In this document: one piece after another, positions 1 to 8,306 of the stretch
Numbering within the stretch: the first letter of the stretch is position 1
How the letters are laid out: each line of letters begins with the position of its first letter
Assembly (NCBI GenBank): GCA_017476005.1
Contig: JAFVEM010000004.1
Span: 1 to 64,000 of the forward strand
Length of the DNA stretch: 64,000 bases
Source of the DNA: Selenomonadaceae bacterium
GTDB lineage: Bacteria > Bacillota > Negativicutes > Selenomonadales > Selenomonadaceae
Direction of reading: 5' to 3'
The notes under the pieces: model-generated
Told to the model about the DNA's origin: nothing
Seen by the model: the letters and a program-made list of their open reading frames with translations, nothing else
Database searches by the model: none
Position numbers and translations under genes: made by a program

Positions 1-268
1 CTAGCTAATCAGACGCAGACCCATCTTTCGGCGATAGCTTATATATAGAGGCCATCTTTAGTGAATCCCCCATGTGAGAAACTCACTTCATTCGGTATTA
101 GCACAGCTTTCGCTCTGTTGTCCCCATCCCAAAGGTAGGTTATCTACGCGTTACTCACCCGTTTGCCACTAGGTAATCAAAAGCAAGCTTCTTCTTACCC
201 CGTTCGACTTGCAAGTGTTAAGCACGCCGCCAGCGTTCGTCCTGAGCCAGGATCAAACTCTCCAAAGT
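1..268 (-). rRNA. rrs: 16S ribosomal RNA, 5' end only
   Basis: The complement carries the universal 5' end of bacterial 16S rRNA: AGAGTTTGATCCTGGCTCAG reads from 261 down to 242, followed by the conserved GACGAACGCTGGCGGCGTGC stretch. The gene runs off the left edge, so only about the first sixth is present. The mature 5' end is placed at about 268 by analogy with other 16S genes. The window edge falls inside an rRNA operon, which is also where draft contigs often break. Confidence 0.97.
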
Positions 269-480
269 AGACGCTTGGCGCTTCAGCGCCTTAGCGGTCA
301 CTTTGCTGTTTGCCAATGCAAACAGCTTCCGAAGAGCTTCTCTAGCTCTTGAATTTTAAGAATTGCGATTGACCTTGCGGTTCAATCTTACTGGCTATCA
401 TGTTGCATGATCTTAGCATTGTTCAGTTTTCAAGGAACACGCTGTCGCTCTTCGGCCTTGCCTCACGAGCGAGCTTGCTT
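269..480 (-). other. 16S rRNA transcribed leader
   Basis: Untranslated leader between the rRNA promoter and the 16S gene. It holds short hairpins (GGCGC-TTCA-GCGCC near 277-290; GCTGTTTG/CAAACAGC near 304-327). At 420-439 the complement reads TGTTCCTTGAAAACTGAACA, an element typical of Firmicutes rRNA leaders and spacers. These parts are probably involved in antitermination and pre-16S processing (inference). I see no protein gene here; an 89-codon open frame beginning at 400 lies across the leader and promoter and is not credible. Confidence 0.7.
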
Positions 481-509
481 ATAATACCTCACCACTTTTA
501 TCCTGTCAA
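481..509 (-). promoter_or_regulatory. Vegetative promoter of the rRNA operon
   Basis: On the complement, TTGACA (509-504) and TATTAT (486-481) are separated by 17 bp. An A/T-rich block including TTTCGCGAAA (524-533) lies just upstream of the -35 and could act as an UP element. Position and strength fit an rRNA promoter. Confidence 0.85.
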
Positions 510-612
510 GACCTTTTTTTACTTTTCGCGAAAAAAATTTTTTAGGGGAGTTTTTCGGAAGGGTGGGGATCACGAGGCACATCTTGTTACAAACCAAAAT
601 TTTGTAAAAGCG

Positions 613-642
613 TTGACTTTAACCTTAAACTTTCGGTATTAT
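613..642 (+). promoter_or_regulatory. Probable promoter of dprA-topA-trmFO
   Basis: TTGACT (613-618) and TATTAT (637-642) with an 18-bp spacer, about 80 bp upstream of dprA. It is divergent from the rRNA promoter. A second TTGACG at 655-660 has no good -10 partner. Confidence 0.55.
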
Positions 643-724
643 ATAGCAACGCGCTTGACGCTAACCTAAATTTCTAGCCTATTTTAATGTAGGTTTATTT
701 AAATTTCAGGAAAGAGGCGAACTC

Positions 725-1828
725 TTGAACAAATTTTATTTGGCTGGTCTTAATCGAGTACGGGGACTGAAAGAAGAAGAGCTTCGCCGATTGCTCGCGG
801 TGTTTGGCGATTTGGCAACTGTGTGGCGCGCTTCGGTAGAGGATCTAGGAAGCGTGGGGAGACTTTCGCCTAAACTTGTTGCCGCTTTGGACAAAATTCG
901 CAACGAGGATCGGGATTTGCCGAAACGCCTGGCCGAGGAATGCACTCAAAAAAATATCAAAGTAAAGACCGTCTTGGATGGGGACTACCCCCTTTGGCTG
1001 AAGGAGATTGCCGCCCCTCCCTTGGCTTTTTTCTACCGCGGCCATTTGCATTTGGGGGAATTTCCCATCGCCATGGTCGGCTCTCGGCGTTGCAGTCAGT
1101 ACGGGCGCGGAGTAGCCAAAGAGCTTGCCAAGGAGCTTACCGCCGCCGGCTCGGTTATCGTCAGCGGCGCGGCTCGCGGTATTGATACTGCTTCCCATCA
1201 AGGAGCTTTGTCCAAAGGCGCTACCATTGCTGTGTTAGGTTGCGGCGTGGACGTGGTTTACCCTGCCGAAAACGAAAAGCTATTGGCGGAAATTGCCGCT
1301 TCCGGCGCTGTCATTTCGGAACAGTTGCCGGGGACTAAGCCCCTGCCGGTATATTTTCCGGCTCGCAATCGCATCATCAGTGGGCTGACCCGCGGCACGG
1401 TGGTGGTGGAAGCCGCCGCCAGAAGTGGTTCTCTCATTACGGCGGAAATGGCGTTAAACGAGGGACGAGACGTTTTTGCCGTCCCCGGCAGTATCTATTC
1501 CCCCACCAGCATTGGTTGTCATAAACTCCTGCAACAGGGAGCCAAACTCATTACCTCCGCCGCCGATATTTTAAGCGAGTACGGCGTGGAAATGCCCCAA
1601 CCTGCCACTACCGAGAAGGGCAAGTCTGATTTGGATTTAAACGAAGAGGAGGCCGCTCTATACAAGGTGCTGTCACACGACACGCCCCTAACCGCCGACG
1701 AAATTATATTGCGCTTAAAGAATAGTGAAGCCGCCGATGTAGCTTTTTTGCTGTTGCAAATGGAGCTGAAGGGATTAGTGGAAGAAACCGAGTCACACGC
1801 CTATATTCGCAAGGGAAGGATGAACTAG
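725..1828 (+). CDS. dprA: DNA-processing protein DprA (Smf)
   Basis: A 367-residue protein of normal DprA length. DprA binds incoming single-stranded DNA and loads RecA during transformation, and protects DNA during recombination. An N-terminal helix-hairpin/SAM-like part (about residues 1-70) is followed by the Rossmann-like DprA core. The core shows the family motifs MVGSRRCSQYG, VSGAARGIDTASHQGAL, GCGVDVVYPAEN and FPARNRIISGL, then GSLITAEMALNEGRDVFAVPG. A winged-helix-like C-terminus (about 300-360) follows. The start is TTG at 725, preceded by GGAAAGAGG. It is the first gene of dprA-topA-trmFO, a gene order common in Firmicutes. Only two bases separate its start of topA from its stop. 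Confidence 0.95.
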   Translation: MNKFYLAGLNRVRGLKEEELRRLLAVFGDLATVWRASVEDLGSVGRLSPKLVAALDKIRNEDRDLPKRLAEECTQKNIKVKTVLDGDYPLWLKEIAAPPLAFFYRGHLHLGEFPIAMVGSRRCSQYGRGVAKELAKELTAAGSVIVSGAARGIDTASHQGALSKGATIAVLGCGVDVVYPAENEKLLAEIAASGAVISEQLPGTKPLPVYFPARNRIISGLTRGTVVVEAAARSGSLITAEMALNEGRDVFAVPGSIYSPTSIGCHKLLQQGAKLITSAADILSEYGVEMPQPATTEKGKSDLDLNEEEAALYKVLSHDTPLTADEIILRLKNSEAADVAFLLLQMELKGLVEETESHAYIRKGRMN

Positions 1829-1829
1829 T

Positions 1830-4025
1830 TTGCCGGCTCAAGCAACTGCCAAGAAAAAAACTGTCTCCAAAGCTGCGGCTAAGGGGAAAACCCTAGTTAT
1901 CGTGGAATCACCGGCCAAGGCTAAGACCATCGAAAAATACTTGGGCAAAGGGTACATGGTACGCGCCTCCATGGGACACCTGCGAGATTTGCCCAAAAGC
2001 CAGTTCGGTATCGATGTGGAACACGATTTTGCGCCGAAATACATTAACATTCGCGGCAAAGGCGACATTATCAAGGCGCTGAAAAAAGACGGCAAAAACG
2101 CCGCCAAGATTTATCTTGCCAGCGACCCCGACCGCGAGGGAGAGGCTATCGCTTGGCACATGACTTACATTTTGGGACTGGATCCGGCCTCGGACTGCCG
2201 CATCGTCTTTAACGAAATCACCAAACCGGCCATTCAAGCGGCCATTAAGACTCCTCATCCCATCGATTTGCACCGAGTAGATGCCCAGCAAGCTAGGCGA
2301 CTTTTGGATCGCATTGTGGGCTATAAACTCAGCCCCCTGCTGTGGCGCAAGGTACGCAAAGGCCTGTCCGCCGGTCGCGTCCAATCCGTTACTTTGAAAC
2401 TTATCTGCGACCGCGAAAAGGAAATTCAGGCCTTTGTGTCCGAAGAATACTGGACAGTGGGGCTGAAACTTCGGCAAAACAAGACCAAAGCCCCCTTGTT
2501 CGCCGCCGAACTCACTCATCACAACGGGAAAAAAATAAACCTGAAGAGCGAGGCGCAAACAAACGCCGTCACCGCCGAACTGGCGCAAGCCAAAATTACC
2601 GTTCAAGAAGTAAAGGTGAGCCAACGGCGGCGCAAACCATCCCCCCCCTTCACCACCAGCAGTATGCAACAAGATGCGGCCAGAAAACTAGGCTTTACCT
2701 CTAGGCGCACCATGATGATCGCCCAGCAACTTTACGAGGGACTGAGCCTTGGGAAAAGCGGCCCTGTGGGGCTTATCACCTATATGCGTACCGACTCCAC
2801 TCGCATTGCCGAACAGGCGCAACAGGAGGCCAGAGATTTTCTGGCCGCTAAGTTCGGCAAAGAATATATTCCCACCAAGCCGAATAATTACGCCGCCGGC
2901 AAAAAAGCCCAAGATGCCCACGAGGCTATACGTCCCACCAACCTCCAAAATACGCCGGAGCAAGTCGCACCTTACCTCAATAAGGATCAATTAAAACTAT
3001 ATACCCTCATCTGGCAACGCTTTGCCGCCAGTCAAATGGCCGCCGCCGTCATGGACACCATGGGAGTAACTATCGCCTTGGGCGACGGTTATACGGCCAA
3101 AGCCAACGGCTCCCAAGTAAAATTTGCCGGGTTCACCGCCGTTTATGCCGGGTCAGAGAGCGGTAAACAGGACAAGGACGTAATCCTGCCGGAGCTTGCC
3201 GCCGGCGACGAGCTGAAACTGGGGAAAATTCTCCCCGAACAACATTTCACCGAGCCGCCGCCGCGCTACAACGACGCCTCCATCGTAAAAATATTGGAAG
3301 AAAAGGAAATAGGGCGCCCCAGCACCTACGCCCCCACTATTGAGACCCTGCTGAAACGGGGCTATGTGCAACGAGCGGAAAAATCATTTCATCCCACGGA
3401 ACTTGGCTTCTTGGTATTGGATATGCTGGAGGAATATTTTAAGAGCATTGTGGATGTGAAGTTTACCGCCCAAATGGAAAGCGAGCTGGACGAAATCGCC
3501 GAAGGGAAACAAACGGTAAACGAGCTTTTGACGGAGTTCTACGAGCCTTTTGCCCAAACTTTGGCCAAAGCCGACGAGGCCATCGGCCAAGTGGAACTCC
3601 CGGTGGAAGTTTCCGACGTGCCTTGCGAAAAATGCGGTCGCCTGATGGTGGTAAAAATGGGGCGCTACGGGAAATTTTTGGCCTGTCCCGGTTTCCCCGA
3701 ATGTCGCTCCACCAAGCCAATTCTGAAGGACACGGGCGCCAAATGTCCCAAGTGCGGCGGCAGTATTTTGGAGAGGCGCAGTCGCCGGGGACGGGTTTTC
3801 TACGGTTGCGAAAAATATCCTGATTGCGATTTTGTGACTTGGGATATGCCCCAAAAAGAGCCTTGCGAGAAATGCGGTTCCCTCGTCTTGGCGCACCGTT
3901 ACCGCAACGGACGAGTACTCAAGTATTGCTATAACGACGCCTGCGATACAAGAATCAATCATCCCATCAACAAGGACTTGGAAAAAATTCGCGCTCGCGC
4001 CGCCGCCAAAGAGGTGGAAGGTTAA
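1830..4025 (+). CDS. topA: DNA topoisomerase I (type IA)
   Basis: A 731-residue type IA topoisomerase that relaxes negative supercoils. The TOPRIM domain starts with LVIVESPAKAKTIEKYLG near residue 22 and has the acidic SDPDREGEAIAWH motif. The catalytic tyrosine is in GLITYMRTDSTR, near residue 317. Three C-terminal zinc ribbons are visible as CEKCGRL...CPGFPEC, CPKCGGS...CEKYPDC and CEKCGSL...CYNDAC. The start is TTG at 1830, just after the dprA stop, with the AAGGGAAGGA ribosome-binding site inside the dprA end. The short basic A/K-rich N-terminal extension (about 20 residues) is unusual but in frame. The next gene begins directly after its stop. Confidence 0.97.
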   Translation: MPAQATAKKKTVSKAAAKGKTLVIVESPAKAKTIEKYLGKGYMVRASMGHLRDLPKSQFGIDVEHDFAPKYINIRGKGDIIKALKKDGKNAAKIYLASDPDREGEAIAWHMTYILGLDPASDCRIVFNEITKPAIQAAIKTPHPIDLHRVDAQQARRLLDRIVGYKLSPLLWRKVRKGLSAGRVQSVTLKLICDREKEIQAFVSEEYWTVGLKLRQNKTKAPLFAAELTHHNGKKINLKSEAQTNAVTAELAQAKITVQEVKVSQRRRKPSPPFTTSSMQQDAARKLGFTSRRTMMIAQQLYEGLSLGKSGPVGLITYMRTDSTRIAEQAQQEARDFLAAKFGKEYIPTKPNNYAAGKKAQDAHEAIRPTNLQNTPEQVAPYLNKDQLKLYTLIWQRFAASQMAAAVMDTMGVTIALGDGYTAKANGSQVKFAGFTAVYAGSESGKQDKDVILPELAAGDELKLGKILPEQHFTEPPPRYNDASIVKILEEKEIGRPSTYAPTIETLLKRGYVQRAEKSFHPTELGFLVLDMLEEYFKSIVDVKFTAQMESELDEIAEGKQTVNELLTEFYEPFAQTLAKADEAIGQVELPVEVSDVPCEKCGRLMVVKMGRYGKFLACPGFPECRSTKPILKDTGAKCPKCGGSILERRSRRGRVFYGCEKYPDCDFVTWDMPQKEPCEKCGSLVLAHRYRNGRVLKYCYNDACDTRINHPINKDLEKIRARAAAKEVEG

Positions 4026-5339
4026 GTGAAAAAAGTAATCGTCATCGGCGCCGGTCTTGCCGGCAGCGAAGCCGCTTGGCAAGCCGCCGCGAGAGGCGTC
4101 GAGGTGGAACTCTACGAAATGCGCCCCTTCAAGGGTACGCCGGCGCATAAAACCGACGAGTTTGCGGAGTTGGTGTGCAGCAACTCCCTGCGCGGAGCGG
4201 ACATGACCAACGCGGTGGGGGTACTGAAAGAAGAAATGCGTCGCCTAGATTCACTCATCATGGCGGCGGCAGACGCGACGAAAATTCCGGCCGGCGGCGC
4301 TTTAGCCGTGGATCGCCGGGGGTTTAGCCGATTCGTCACAGAAAAAGTCACTGCCCACCCTCGCATTAAAGTGTTTTACGAGGAAGTTACTAAAATCCCT
4401 TTGCCTGCGGATGCCGTCACCATTGTGGCCACCGGCCCCTTGACGGAAGGGGCTGTGGCGGAGGACATCTTAAAACTTACGGGCGAGAAATCCTGCTATT
4501 TTTATGACGCGGCGGCTCCCATTGTCACCGCCGAATCTATCGATATGACCCGAGCTTACGCCGCTTCGCGTTACGGCAAAGGCGGCGACGATTACTTAAA
4601 CTGCCCCCTGACGGAGGCGGAGTATGAAGCGTTTTGGCAGGAACTGACACACGCCGACGTGGTTCCTCGCAAGGAATTTGAGCCGGAAAAATTTTTTGAG
4701 GGCTGTATGCCGGTGGAGGAAATGGCCAAGCGTGGCCGCGATACCTTGCTGTTTGGCCCCTTAAAGCCGGTGGGACTGGAGCATCCGGTGACGGGAGAGC
4801 GTCCTTACGCCGTGGTGCAACTGCGCCGGGACAACGGGGCAGGAACGCTTTACAACATCGTAGGCTTTCAGACCCATTTAAAATGGCCGGAGCAACGCCG
4901 GGTTTTCGGCCTGATACCGGGGCTGGAACGGGCGGAGTTTGTACGCTACGGGGTTATGCACCGCAATACCTTTTTAAATTCCCCTAAGCTGCTTCAGCCC
5001 ACCTTGCAGTATAAGACACAAGAAAATCTTCTTTTCGCCGGACAAATGACGGGCGTGGAGGGTTATGTGGAATCCGCCGCCGCCGGACTTATGGCCGGCC
5101 TCAACGGGGCAAGACTGGCGCGAGGCGAAAAGCCACTGGTTTTCCCACCGGAAACCTGTCACGGTGCTTTAGCGCGCTACATCACTACCCCGACGGAGAA
5201 TTTTCAACCCATGAACGTCAACTTTGGCTTGCTCCCATCACTAAACGAGAAAACTCGCGACAAGAAGCAAAAAAAAGAATCTCTTGCCAAAAGGGCTTTA
5301 GATACACTGGCAAATTTCGCTCGGCAAAATGAAATTTAA
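4026..5339 (+). CDS. trmFO: Methylenetetrahydrofolate-tRNA-(uracil-5-)-methyltransferase TrmFO
   Basis: A 437-residue flavoprotein that makes 5-methyluridine at position 54 of tRNA, using methylene-tetrahydrofolate as the carbon donor. The N-terminus has the FAD-binding [16 protein letters not shown] motif. Family stretches such as [33 protein letters not shown] and [19 protein letters not shown] are present. The start is GTG at 4026, immediately after the topA stop. This is the usual Firmicutes gene order. The next genes in many Firmicutes, xerC-hslVU-codY, are not present here; a hairpin and then the Mla operon follow. Confidence 0.96.
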   Translation: MKKVIVIGAGLAGSEAAWQAAARGVEVELYEMRPFKGTPAHKTDEFAELVCSNSLRGADMTNAVGVLKEEMRRLDSLIMAAADATKIPAGGALAVDRRGFSRFVTEKVTAHPRIKVFYEEVTKIPLPADAVTIVATGPLTEGAVAEDILKLTGEKSCYFYDAAAPIVTAESIDMTRAYAASRYGKGGDDYLNCPLTEAEYEAFWQELTHADVVPRKEFEPEKFFEGCMPVEEMAKRGRDTLLFGPLKPVGLEHPVTGERPYAVVQLRRDNGAGTLYNIVGFQTHLKWPEQRRVFGLIPGLERAEFVRYGVMHRNTFLNSPKLLQPTLQYKTQENLLFAGQMTGVEGYVESAAAGLMAGLNGARLARGEKPLVFPPETCHGALARYITTPTENFQPMNVNFGLLPSLNEKTRDKKQKKESLAKRALDTLANFARQNEI

Positions 5340-5343
5340 AAGA

Positions 5344-5375
5344 GGTCAGAGTGCCACTTTGGTACTCTGACCCCT
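5344..5375 (+). terminator. Hairpin after trmFO, probable terminator
   Basis: A 13-bp arm (GGTCAGAGTGCCA, 5344-5356), a 3-nt loop and TGGTACTCTGACC (5360-5372), with one G-U pair. It is followed only by CCTTTAGTTT, so the U-tract is weak. Confidence 0.55.
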
Positions 5376-5408
5376 TTAGTTTGCAACGATCAGACAACCC
5401 GAATATAT

Positions 5409-5437
5409 TTGACTAAAAAAAAAAGAAAAAGTATAAT
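5409..5437 (+). promoter_or_regulatory. Strong vegetative promoter of the mla-tolC-tamB operon
   Basis: TTGACT (5409-5414), a 17-bp A-rich spacer and a perfect TATAAT (5432-5437). It lies about 45 bp upstream of mlaE, the only good promoter seen for the five-gene run. Confidence 0.8.
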
Positions 5438-5482
5438 CCTACATGGATTATTAGCTGGATTGTCTGTGAAGGGGGAATGCGG

Positions 5483-6247
5483 ATGGGTTTTTTGGAACGG
5501 TTGGGAAGCTTTGTTGTCGGGGGATTTGCCAATTTTGGCAGGGTGGTATTGCTTTACAGCGAAACCATGCGGCAACTGGGGCATAAACCGCGGCTCCGGC
5601 ACATTGTTGCCCAAATGTCTCATCTGGGGGTGGATTCCCTCGCTATTGTTTCCCTTACCTTGCTCTTTACCGGCATCGTTCTTACCTTGCAGGTGGGTCA
5701 CGAATTTGTCAGATTCGGCGCCCAATCCACCATCGGCGGCGTTATTGCCATCGCCATTGGCCGCGAACTGGGGCCGGTTCTCGTGGGTGTGGTTTGCGCC
5801 GGGCGCGTTGGCTCGGCTATTACCGCCGAGATCAGCACCATGAAGGTCACGGAACAGATTGACGCTTTGCGCGTTATGGCGGTGAACCCCGTGGACTATC
5901 TCATTGTCCCACGCATGATCGCTTGTATGTTGGTGGTGCCGCTTCTCACCGTCTTCGGAGATTTGGTGGGAGTGTTCGGCGGCTGGATAGTGGCGGTGTT
6001 TTATACCGGTATCAGCTCTTATCTTTATACTTCTTCCATTGACACCTTCGTGGATGCCTTCGACCTTACCGGCGGCATGCTGAAGGCTATGTTCTTCGGC
6101 AACGTCATCGCGGTGCTGGGCTGTTACTACGGGCTGAATTGCCCGGCAGGGGCTGAAGGCGTGGGCAAGGCCACTACTCGCACCGTGGTCTCTTCCATTA
6201 TCGCCATTTTTGCCTTAAACGCCCTACTGACTTTTATATTGTTCTGA
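5483..6247 (+). CDS. mlaE: MlaE-family lipid transport permease
   Basis: Inner-membrane permease of a MlaFEDB-type ABC system that moves phospholipids between inner and outer membranes. About 254 residues with several hydrophobic segments. The MlaE signature is clear: GRELGPVLVGVVCAGR followed by VGSAITAEISTMKVTEQIDAL. The ATG at 5477 lies only one base after the AAGGGGG ribosome-binding site, whereas the ATG at 5483 has seven bases of spacing, so 5483 is preferred. The stop overlaps the next frame (TGATG). It is the first gene of mlaE-mlaF-mlaD-tolC-tamB. Confidence 0.93.
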   Translation: MGFLERLGSFVVGGFANFGRVVLLYSETMRQLGHKPRLRHIVAQMSHLGVDSLAIVSLTLLFTGIVLTLQVGHEFVRFGAQSTIGGVIAIAIGRELGPVLVGVVCAGRVGSAITAEISTMKVTEQIDALRVMAVNPVDYLIVPRMIACMLVVPLLTVFGDLVGVFGGWIVAVFYTGISSYLYTSSIDTFVDAFDLTGGMLKAMFFGNVIAVLGCYYGLNCPAGAEGVGKATTRTVVSSIIAIFALNALLTFILF

Positions 6248-6264
6248 TGCGAGGCGTTTGTTGT

Positions 6265-6999
6265 ATGATAAAAATAATCGACGTATGTAAAGAGTTTCAG
6301 GGCAAAGCGGCTTTAAAACACATTAACATGACCATCGAGGACGGGGAGACCCTTGCCATTATCGGCGGCTCCGGCTCGGGGAAAAGCACTCTCCTGCGCC
6401 TCCTTATCGGTCTTATCCGCCCTACCAGTGGCGAAATTTGGCTGGATGACCAAGAAATTTCCGCCATGGACGAAAAGGAGTTGGATAAAGTTCGGTTACG
6501 CATGGGGATGGTATTCCAGTATTCGGCGCTCTTTGACTCCATGACGGTGGCAGAAAACGTGTCCTTCGGTCTCAGGGAACATCGGGATTACCCGGAGGAA
6601 AAAATACAGGCCATTGTGCGCGAAAAACTTAATTTGGTGGGGCTGAGCGGCGTGGAGCAAATGATGCCCGGAGAACTTTCCGGGGGCATGAAAAAACGGG
6701 TGAGCCTCGCTCGCGCCATTGCCATTGAGCCGGCTATAATTTTCTATGACGAACCCAGCTCCGGGCTAGACCCTCTAATGACCGCCAAAATTGACGAGCT
6801 GATTGTGGATACCCAAAAAGCGCTGAAGGTCACCTCGGTGGTGGTGACCCACGACATGGCCAGCGCTTGCCGCATCGCCGACCGTATTGCCATGATATAT
6901 GAAGGGGAACTTATCGCCATCGACAGCGCCTCGCATTTTCAGGAAAATCCCGACCCACGTATTCAGGCGTTTTTCCATACTTTAAGAACCACTAAATAA
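6265..6999 (+). CDS. mlaF: MlaF-family lipid transport ATPase
   Basis: ATPase partner of MlaE, about 244 residues. Walker A is GGSGSGKST, the ABC signature LSGGMKKRVSLARA, and Walker B IIFYDEPSSGLDP followed by a VVTHDMAS switch histidine. The frame is open from 6247, but MIKIIDV at 6265 fits the usual start of this family and has GAGG about ten bases upstream. The neighbouring permease and MCE protein fix its role in lipid transport. Confidence 0.93.
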   Translation: MIKIIDVCKEFQGKAALKHINMTIEDGETLAIIGGSGSGKSTLLRLLIGLIRPTSGEIWLDDQEISAMDEKELDKVRLRMGMVFQYSALFDSMTVAENVSFGLREHRDYPEEKIQAIVREKLNLVGLSGVEQMMPGELSGGMKKRVSLARAIAIEPAIIFYDEPSSGLDPLMTAKIDELIVDTQKALKVTSVVVTHDMASACRIADRIAMIYEGELIAIDSASHFQENPDPRIQAFFHTLRTTK

Positions 7000-7020
7000 T
7001 GACAAAGGAGGGATGAGAAT

Positions 7021-8295
7021 TTGAGTTTGGAAGCAAAAGTGGGAGCCTTTACCGCCGGGGGCTTGGGACTGCTCACGGCGGTGGTGCTGTACTTGAGCGG
7101 CTTTAGCCTAGGAGGCGATAAGGGCTACACCGTTTATATCGGCTATCCACAAGTCATCGGGCTGGTGCCTCAGTCCTCGGTGTGTCTGTCCGGCGTACCA
7201 ATTGGTTCGGTGCAGAGCGTTGAGGCCGAGGGTGGCGGCGTTACCGTGACGGTGACCATTCAACCACAGGTGAAAGTCCCCAGAGATTCCGTCTTTACCA
7301 TTGCCGCCTCCGGGGTTATGGGGGAAAAATTCGTGAATATCCTGCCGCGCAATACCAGTAGCGACCTCTTGCAAGACGGAGATTATGTTTACGGCACGGA
7401 AGAACAGGGCATGGACACCATGTTTGCCGGTATGAGCAAAGCCATTGTGCAGGTACAGGAACTCTTGGATTCATTAAATAGCATTGTAGGGGATCCCAGA
7501 TTAAAAGATTCGGTGGTGCAGATGAGCATCAACATGCGCGATGCCTCTGCCCATGTTAGCGGCATTATGGATGCCATGGAGCTTATGGTTAGGGAAAATC
7601 AGGGCAGCGTCAAGGAAATCACTCGCAATTTGGCCACCATGACCGCCGGTCTTTCCCATACAGCGGATACGGTGGATAAGATGCTAACCGATTTTTCCGG
7701 AGACGGCAAGACTGCCGCCAATTTAAAAGCCGCTGTTGATAACCTAGCATCCACCAGCGCTCGCATTGAAAAAATGGCTTCCACCTTGGAGGGAGTAGTC
7801 ACCGATCCCCAGACGGCGGCGGACTTAAAAGCCACCCTGCACAACGCGAGGGAACTGACCGACCGCGCCAACAAAATGGTGGGAAAGGTGAGTTCCATAC
7901 AGGTTACGCCCTCCGCCGAGCTGATGTACAACGGTAAACGAGATAATTATCGCGCCAATTTTAATGTTGACGTTACCACCGAAGATCAAGCCTCGCTGAT
8001 TTTGGGGATGGAGGACATTGGGGACGGCAACAAAGTGAACGCCCAAGTGGGAAAGCGGAAGGGGAGCTTAGGCGCCAGAGCCGGAGTCATTACGGGGAAA
8101 ATGGGCGTAGGGCTGGACGCTTACGCCGGGGACAAATGGAAATTTTCCCTTGACACTTACGATTTAAACAATGCCAAAGTGCGGCTCCGTTCTCAGTACG
8201 AAATGAAGGAAGATATGTACCTTTTGGGGGAAATTCAAGACATGGCCGACCGGGAAGACCGTCGGGCTTATGTGGGAGTTAAATACAGTTTTTAG
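7021..8295 (+). CDS. mlaD: MlaD-like MCE protein with C-terminal beta-barrel-like segment
   Basis: A 424-residue MCE-domain protein, far longer than the roughly 180-residue MlaD of Proteobacteria. One N-terminal membrane helix (about residues 8-30) is followed by a single MCE domain (about 38-115, with VIGLVPQSSVCLSGVPIGSV and ASGVMGEKFVNI). A helical stretch (about 130-295) contains repeated TAADLKA-type units. The last 125 residues alternate polar and hydrophobic positions and end in YVGVKYSF, a C-terminal phenylalanine signature of outer-membrane beta-barrels. This layout resembles the MlaD of Veillonella, reported to bridge the envelope with its own barrel. The start is TTG at 7021 with AAAGGAGGG upstream. 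The barrel is an inference from pattern only. Confidence 0.88.
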   Translation: MSLEAKVGAFTAGGLGLLTAVVLYLSGFSLGGDKGYTVYIGYPQVIGLVPQSSVCLSGVPIGSVQSVEAEGGGVTVTVTIQPQVKVPRDSVFTIAASGVMGEKFVNILPRNTSSDLLQDGDYVYGTEEQGMDTMFAGMSKAIVQVQELLDSLNSIVGDPRLKDSVVQMSINMRDASAHVSGIMDAMELMVRENQGSVKEITRNLATMTAGLSHTADTVDKMLTDFSGDGKTAANLKAAVDNLASTSARIEKMASTLEGVVTDPQTAADLKATLHNARELTDRANKMVGKVSSIQVTPSAELMYNGKRDNYRANFNVDVTTEDQASLILGMEDIGDGNKVNAQVGKRKGSLGARAGVITGKMGVGLDAYAGDKWKFSLDTYDLNNAKVRLRSQYEMKEDMYLLGEIQDMADREDRRAYVGVKYSF

Positions 8296-8306
8296 GGGGA
8301 AACATC

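Noticed and set aside
400-669. 89-codon open frame across the rRNA leader and promoter
   Set aside because: It covers the rRNA promoter and leader, has no ribosome-binding site and no recognisable protein features.
655-688. Second dprA promoter (TTGACG near 655)
   Set aside because: No -10 box at an acceptable distance; the pair at 613-642 is better.
1908-4148. Long open frames antisense to topA (254 codons each)
   Set aside because: They are mirror frames caused by the GC-rich codon use of topA, whose motifs are complete.
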